A stretch of DNA of 25,591 nt from an uncultured Lachnospiraceae bacterium (GTDB lineage: Bacteria > Bacillota > Clostridia > Lachnospirales > Lachnospiraceae). Every line of letters starts with the position of its first letter. Position 1 is the stretch's first letter. This document shows positions 21,993 through 25,591 of the stretch, piece after piece. The DNA lies in NCBI GenBank assembly GCA_949076555.1, contig CARUOB010000046.1, positions 1 to 25,591 of the forward strand, written 5' to 3'. Both the position numbers and the translations under genes were made by a program. A model generated the notes under the pieces. It had not been told where the DNA came from, did no database searches, and saw only the letters and a program-made list of their open reading frames with translations.

Positions 21993-23627
21993 TTATTCTT
22001 CCGCCACCACCAGCTCTTCATCCATAATAGCGGCAAACAAAAGCAGCAGTTCCGCATTCTGGTCAACCTGATTCATAATTCCCAGGCTCGCATCCACATC
22101 GCGGTAATTGCGCCCGCCCACGCCGTCCAGATAGGATATGGACTGCAGATTGCGTCCCAGCATATAGTGGGCATGATTTTCCAGCACCGTCGCATATTCA
22201 TGATTGGTGATGATGTGATCCACCACGGCCAGTCTTGCCATATCCCGCAAGAGGCCTGCATTGCCGCCCTGCTTTTCGTCCGTATTGACCAGAAGTTTGG
22301 AATCCTTGGAGGCGTAAGAAATGGTCTCTCCCTTGCGCATGAGATTTTGCGTCACGGCTTCACACAGATTCATATCCACTTTCTGTTTCGTGGAAAGGTA
22401 AGTCACACATCCCCAGAAAGCATAATCATCCTCCAGATCCACGTCCGGGTTCTGCGTCAGATAGGACTTGACCACGCTGTGATACTGATAGCCTCCCGTG
22501 GCGCGGTAAAGCTCCGCCGCCGCAAAGAAATACTGCTTCTCCGATACGTCCGCAAGATAATTTTCCGCATACCGGTAAGCCCTGTCCGAAGCCTGTAAAC
22601 ACAGCGTCGCAAACTCCCTGTCATAGTTCTGATACAGATAGCTGAATTTAGCCATGGTCGCCGCAAAGTGAATGGTCGCTTCCATAGTGATTCCGTCTAT
22701 ATAGAGAAGATACCCCGTATTCTTATTGTCCACGGAGCTGACGGCCGCATAGACCGCCCCGCTCTTCGTATCCTGCATTTTGAGAAGCCAGTCAATCTCA
22801 TACTTTACCTCGTCAAGCACGTCGGGAATCCCGTTCCCGCTCTCCGGTATTCCCATATCGTCGCCCATATCATCAAGGTAAAGCTCGTAGGCCAGCAGCA
22901 GCGTATTGACTGCCTGACAGCCTCTTGCCACGTCCCGGCTTCCGATCTCATCCACATGCCAGCCGCCCGACACATCCAGTTTGATCATGGCCTCCTCTTT
23001 CATCTGGGCTTCTCTGGAATGGCAGGCGTTGTGCGCTGCGTCTCCGGCAAGCTCAGAAGAAATCGTCAGACCGCACCTGTTAAAATAGTACTGCTTAAAG
23101 ACCTTGTTCAAAAGCGCTTTGTACGGCTCCCTGGCAATCTCAAAGACATAGGAACGGCCGATCGAGGCCGCCTGTATGTAGTATGTCCCCGCTGTGTGAA
23201 ATTCCGTAAAATCCGCATAACTGATATAAGCATTTACGGAAGAGTCAAACCCTTTACTCTCAATCTGCCCCGTATAGACTTCCCGTCCGGTGTCAGCATC
23301 AAGAACCGAAAAGGTTTCGGGCGGCGTCTCGCAATTTATCATCGCCACCTTCTTGCTGTCAACATCATAGCCCACCTGATCCACCAAAATGCTCGGCAGG
23401 CTCTCCGGCACCTCATAGTCAAACTCCGGCGAGAGCCCGAGACTGGTAAACTCGTCCGTATCCTCTCTGCCTGACATCGTATCTACCTGAAAATCCTGCA
23501 GACTGCCACAGCCTGTCATCGTCATAAGCAGAAGGGCAAGGACGAGAATCCCGCCTGTTATATTTTGAAACATACCACTTTTTTGCATAATTGATTTCCC
23601 GATTATCTGTTTTCTTTTCACACTCAT
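21993..23627 (-). CDS. GH9-family lipoprotein with apparently degenerate active site
   Basis: A 544-residue lipoprotein with cellulase Ig-like and glycoside hydrolase family 9 domains. Lipobox MTGC gives a lipidated Cys40, counting from 23627; a start at residue 14 is also possible. Residues about 76-165 are the Ig-like domain (SILVDQVGYDVDSKKVAMI). Residues about 170-540 are the (alpha/alpha)6 GH9 barrel: PESGNGIPDVLDEVKYEIDW and HYMLGRNLQSISYLDGVG are family-typical. The catalytic-base motif DAGDYG is replaced by HVDEIGSRD (224-232) after GGW, and the C-terminal region around the usual Glu acid reads NQVDQNAELL. So it is likely a non-catalytic carbohydrate-binding surface protein, or an enzyme with an altered mechanism. 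No other polysaccharide genes are nearby. Confidence 0.85.
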   Translation of the reverse strand: MSVKRKQIIGKSIMQKSGMFQNITGGILVLALLLMTMTGCGSLQDFQVDTMSGREDTDEFTSLGLSPEFDYEVPESLPSILVDQVGYDVDSKKVAMINCETPPETFSVLDADTGREVYTGQIESKGFDSSVNAYISYADFTEFHTAGTYYIQAASIGRSYVFEIAREPYKALLNKVFKQYYFNRCGLTISSELAGDAAHNACHSREAQMKEEAMIKLDVSGGWHVDEIGSRDVARGCQAVNTLLLAYELYLDDMGDDMGIPESGNGIPDVLDEVKYEIDWLLKMQDTKSGAVYAAVSSVDNKNTGYLLYIDGITMEATIHFAATMAKFSYLYQNYDREFATLCLQASDRAYRYAENYLADVSEKQYFFAAAELYRATGGYQYHSVVKSYLTQNPDVDLEDDYAFWGCVTYLSTKQKVDMNLCEAVTQNLMRKGETISYASKDSKLLVNTDEKQGGNAGLLRDMARLAVVDHIITNHEYATVLENHAHYMLGRNLQSISYLDGVGGRNYRDVDASLGIMNQVDQNAELLLLFAAIMDEELVVAEE

Positions 23628-23691
23628 TACTTATCCAGTTTAACACATTTTCAGCCGCAGTAACAGATGGCATTTTCCGGTAAGTAAGCAT

Positions 23692-24873
23692 TTAGAAAGA
23701 GGTGTCGCTTTTCTCCGACGAATACACAATTTCACCGTCAATCAGCGTATACCGTGTTTTGGTAAATACCTCCATAGGGTTTCCGGAAAAGACCGCAATA
23801 TCGGCGTCCTTCCCCGGCGAAAGGCTCCCCACCCGGTCATCCACACCACAAATTTTCGCCGCGTTGATCGTGATGGAACGCATCCCCTCCTCCGGGGACA
23901 TTCCCGCCTTCACCGCCAGACCTGCACAAATCGGCAAAAACTGGATTTTTGAGACGGGGTGGTCCGTGGTGACGGCTGTCAGAATCCCATGCCCCGCCAA
24001 AAGTCCCGCCGTCTTAAAGGCCATATTCTGCACCTCAATCTTATTGCGGCTGGCCATATCCGGCCCCACAATAGCCGGAAATCCGGCTTCCTGCAGTTCT
24101 TCCATGATCAGGTGCCCTTCACTGCAGTGATCCAGCGTCATACGCAGTCCAAACTCCTTCGCGATACGCACCGCCGTCAGAATATCATCTGCCCTGTGCG
24201 CATGCGCTTTTAAAGGAATTTCACCATACAGCACCGGCAGCCAGCACTCGTACCGAAAGTCTGTGTCCATATCCGGATCCTGTTCTTTCTTGTTCCGATA
24301 AGCCGCAGCCTTACTCAGCTCTTCCCTGAGCATGGCGGCAATGGCCATACGTGTGGAAGGTGAAGTCCCCTGCCCGGAATAGTTTACCTTGGGATTTTCT
24401 CCAAACGCAACCTTCATAGCGGCGGGAGCTTTCACAATCATATGGTCAATACACCGGCCATGCGTCTTTACAAAAGCAAACTGCCCGCCTACCACATTAG
24501 CGCTTCCCGGTCCGATCATCGCAGACGTGATGCCTGCCTGCAGGGCATCATTAAAAGCCGCATCCATGGGATTGATCGCATCAATGGCACGGAGATACGG
24601 CGTAATCGGATTTACATTCTCATTACAGTCATCTCCCTCCATGCCCTTCTTCTCCTCGGTGATACCCATATGACAATGCGCCTCAATAATTCCCGGCAGC
24701 ACCAGATTTCCTTTCGCATTCAGAATCTTCTCTTCACTGCCCTTCTTAAACAAATCCTGCGGACACTCTCCCATATCTCCAATTGCCGCAATCTTCCCGT
24801 CCGCAATCCTGATAAAGCCGTCCGCATAATCCTTCCCTTCCATCGTCTTAAGATTGCCATGTATAATAAGCAT
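23692..24873 (-). CDS. Amidohydrolase family protein (imidazolonepropionase-like)
   Basis: A 393-residue metal-dependent hydrolase of the amidohydrolase superfamily. The N-terminal beta part (LIIHGNLKTMEGKDYADGFI) leads to the metal motif HxH as His66 and His68 in EAHCHMG. Other ligands are likely the His residues in KAHAHRADDI and DHCSEGH and the Asp in TTDHPVSK. The last beta-strands (GSLSPGKDADIAVFSGNPM, TLIDGEIVY) rejoin the N-terminal sandwich as in imidazolonepropionase and prolidase-type members. The substrate is unknown; hut genes and proline dipeptide genes are not nearby. An AGGAGG site precedes the start at 24873. The GH9-type gene lies 64 bases downstream and may be cotranscribed. 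Confidence 0.92.
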   Translation of the reverse strand: MLIIHGNLKTMEGKDYADGFIRIADGKIAAIGDMGECPQDLFKKGSEEKILNAKGNLVLPGIIEAHCHMGITEEKKGMEGDDCNENVNPITPYLRAIDAINPMDAAFNDALQAGITSAMIGPGSANVVGGQFAFVKTHGRCIDHMIVKAPAAMKVAFGENPKVNYSGQGTSPSTRMAIAAMLREELSKAAAYRNKKEQDPDMDTDFRYECWLPVLYGEIPLKAHAHRADDILTAVRIAKEFGLRMTLDHCSEGHLIMEELQEAGFPAIVGPDMASRNKIEVQNMAFKTAGLLAGHGILTAVTTDHPVSKIQFLPICAGLAVKAGMSPEEGMRSITINAAKICGVDDRVGSLSPGKDADIAVFSGNPMEVFTKTRYTLIDGEIVYSSEKSDTSF

Positions 24874-24946
24874 TGCGTATCCTCCTGATTTACCATATGT
24901 ACATAGAATCCCTCAACACAGGCAGCAAGTATGGAAACGGTATTTC

Positions 24947-25001
24947 ATTTGCGTCAGCACCAAGAGCCTGTCCCTCAGGCCCTTAGTGCTGTTACGCAAA
25001 T
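24947..25001. repeat. Long imperfect palindrome between the M23 and amidohydrolase genes
   Basis: ATTTGCGT (24947-24954) pairs with ACGCAAAT (24994-25001), AGCAC (24956-24960) with GTGCT (24986-24990), and GCCTG (24966-24970) with CAGGC (24976-24980), a three-tier hairpin with small bulges. No T-run follows on the minus strand. A second stem, TGCAGT/ACTGCA (25034-25054), overlaps the M23 stop codon. It could be a repeat element or a transcript-end structure. Confidence 0.6.
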
Positions 25002-25046
25002 TGCGAAGTGCAAGTAGGTACACAACCGCACAATGCAGTCTAAAGA

Positions 25047-25591
25047 TTACTGCAGCCTGCTCATAGGATTGATTGGTTCTCCATCCTTTGTCAGCTTAAA
25101 GTATACATTGGTACCCTCAATACTGTAATACTTGGTAGGAGCTGCCACTGTTCCGATTCCATCGCCCACATTCACATAGCTGCCCTCAGACACCGTAATA
25201 TTCTCCAGCTGTCCATAAGTCAGTTCATATCCGTTTCCCAGATCCATCACCACTGTATTGCCTATCGTTGGATCATAAGACACCGAGGTCACCCGTCCGT
25301 CTGCTGCCGCGGAAATGGTCTCTCCCTGCGCAGCCGCGATCACAATGGCCGGATTATATTTATACTGCTCCAATGTAGGGAAGAAAATCGTCCGGTCCAT
25401 ACTGTAATTGATCAGCACATCTCCAACAATAGGCCACACCAGTCCCTCCTCTTCCTGAAAATCCAAATCGGGCTGTACTGTGGTGGAAATAGCCTCCGCC
25501 TGTACATCACCGCTCATAGCCGTATCCACTGTCTCGTCAAACATCCCCTCTTCCGGCTCTTCCTCTTCCTTCTTCTTATCCTGTTTCGTTT
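25047..25591 (-). CDS. M23/LytM-domain protein, 5' part beyond the window, zinc ligands apparently lost
   Basis: The C-terminal 180 or so residues of a longer protein; the frame stays open to the window edge with a Lys/Glu-rich linker (KQDKKKEEEEPEEG), so a Met within the window is not taken as the start. Residues after LVWPIVGDVLINYSMD form a LytM/M23 beta fold: PAIVIAAAQGETISAAADGRV, NTVVMDLGNGYELTYGQLENI, VGDGIGTVAAPTKYYSIEGT and VYFKLTKDGEPINP follow the family order. The usual Zn ligands (HxGxD, and HLH before FE) are replaced by residues such as Asn, Gln and Tyr. This is like inactive LytM proteins such as SpoIIQ, which act as binding partners in sporulation. The role here is inferred. 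Confidence 0.8.
   Translation of the reverse strand, partial: TKQDKKKEEEEPEEGMFDETVDTAMSGDVQAEAISTTVQPDLDFQEEEGLVWPIVGDVLINYSMDRTIFFPTLEQYKYNPAIVIAAAQGETISAAADGRVTSVSYDPTIGNTVVMDLGNGYELTYGQLENITVSEGSYVNVGDGIGTVAAPTKYYSIEGTNVYFKLTKDGEPINPMSRLQ

Noticed and set aside
22668..23474. Long plus-strand open frame opposite the GH9-type gene
   Set aside because: Antisense shadow; the GH9 motifs on the minus strand explain the open frame.

Overview
This window looks like a chromosomal segment of an anaerobic, low-to-moderate-GC member of the Clostridia, most likely Lachnospiraceae. The evidence is the class 1B dihydroorotate dehydrogenase pair (PyrD plus iron-sulfur PyrK), a SPOCS/LysM spore-coat-type protein resembling SipL, MEP-pathway IspE, a PcsB-like coiled-coil NlpC/P60 hydrolase, many Shine-Dalgarno sites close to AGGAGG, and a housekeeping gene mix with no plasmid or prophage module. 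I see no tRNA, rRNA, CRISPR array or intact insertion sequence.

Left part (1-9300): a terminator at the left edge belongs to a plus-strand gene outside the window. Facing it on the minus strand are a frameshifted radical SAM gene, an NlpC/P60 hydrolase, a palindromic intergenic element, asnS, and a trigger-factor-like FKBP lipoprotein. A small membrane-anchored protein of unknown function follows on the plus strand. It converges with a minus-strand group running ispE - gntR - small secreted protein - murI - DUF1934. The ispE promoter is near-consensus and carries two GT/AC palindromes, which suggests that the GntR-family regulator encoded in the group controls it. The group links isoprenoid (undecaprenyl) precursors with D-glutamate supply for peptidoglycan.

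Middle part (9300-16300): a plus-strand gene of unknown function has a possible overlapping 21-codon leader ORF. Then come a membrane-bound spermidine-synthase-like protein, the SPOCS/LysM protein (its N-terminus looks shortened), pyrD-pyrK with overlapping ends, a multi-hairpin intergenic stretch, an alkylguanine/alkylated-DNA repair methyltransferase, and a single-domain EamA transporter.

Right part (16300-25591): a 512-base AT-rich gap holds a start-less coding remnant. It leads to an XRE regulator with a perfect inverted repeat in its leader. Next are an Rpn-family (PD-(D/E)XK) protein and a GNAT acetyltransferase that look translationally coupled, pyrC with a strong terminator, a PrcB-like lipoprotein, PlsC, a GH9-family lipoprotein whose catalytic motifs look lost, an amidohydrolase, and an M23/LytM-domain protein cut by the window edge whose zinc ligands look lost.

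The most notable points are the two apparent pseudo-enzymes (GH9 and M23), the putative GntR autoregulatory promoter, the frameshifted radical SAM gene, and several structured intergenic elements of unknown nature. I did not find a convincing new defence or mobile system; the Rpn-GNAT pair is the nearest to accessory content.
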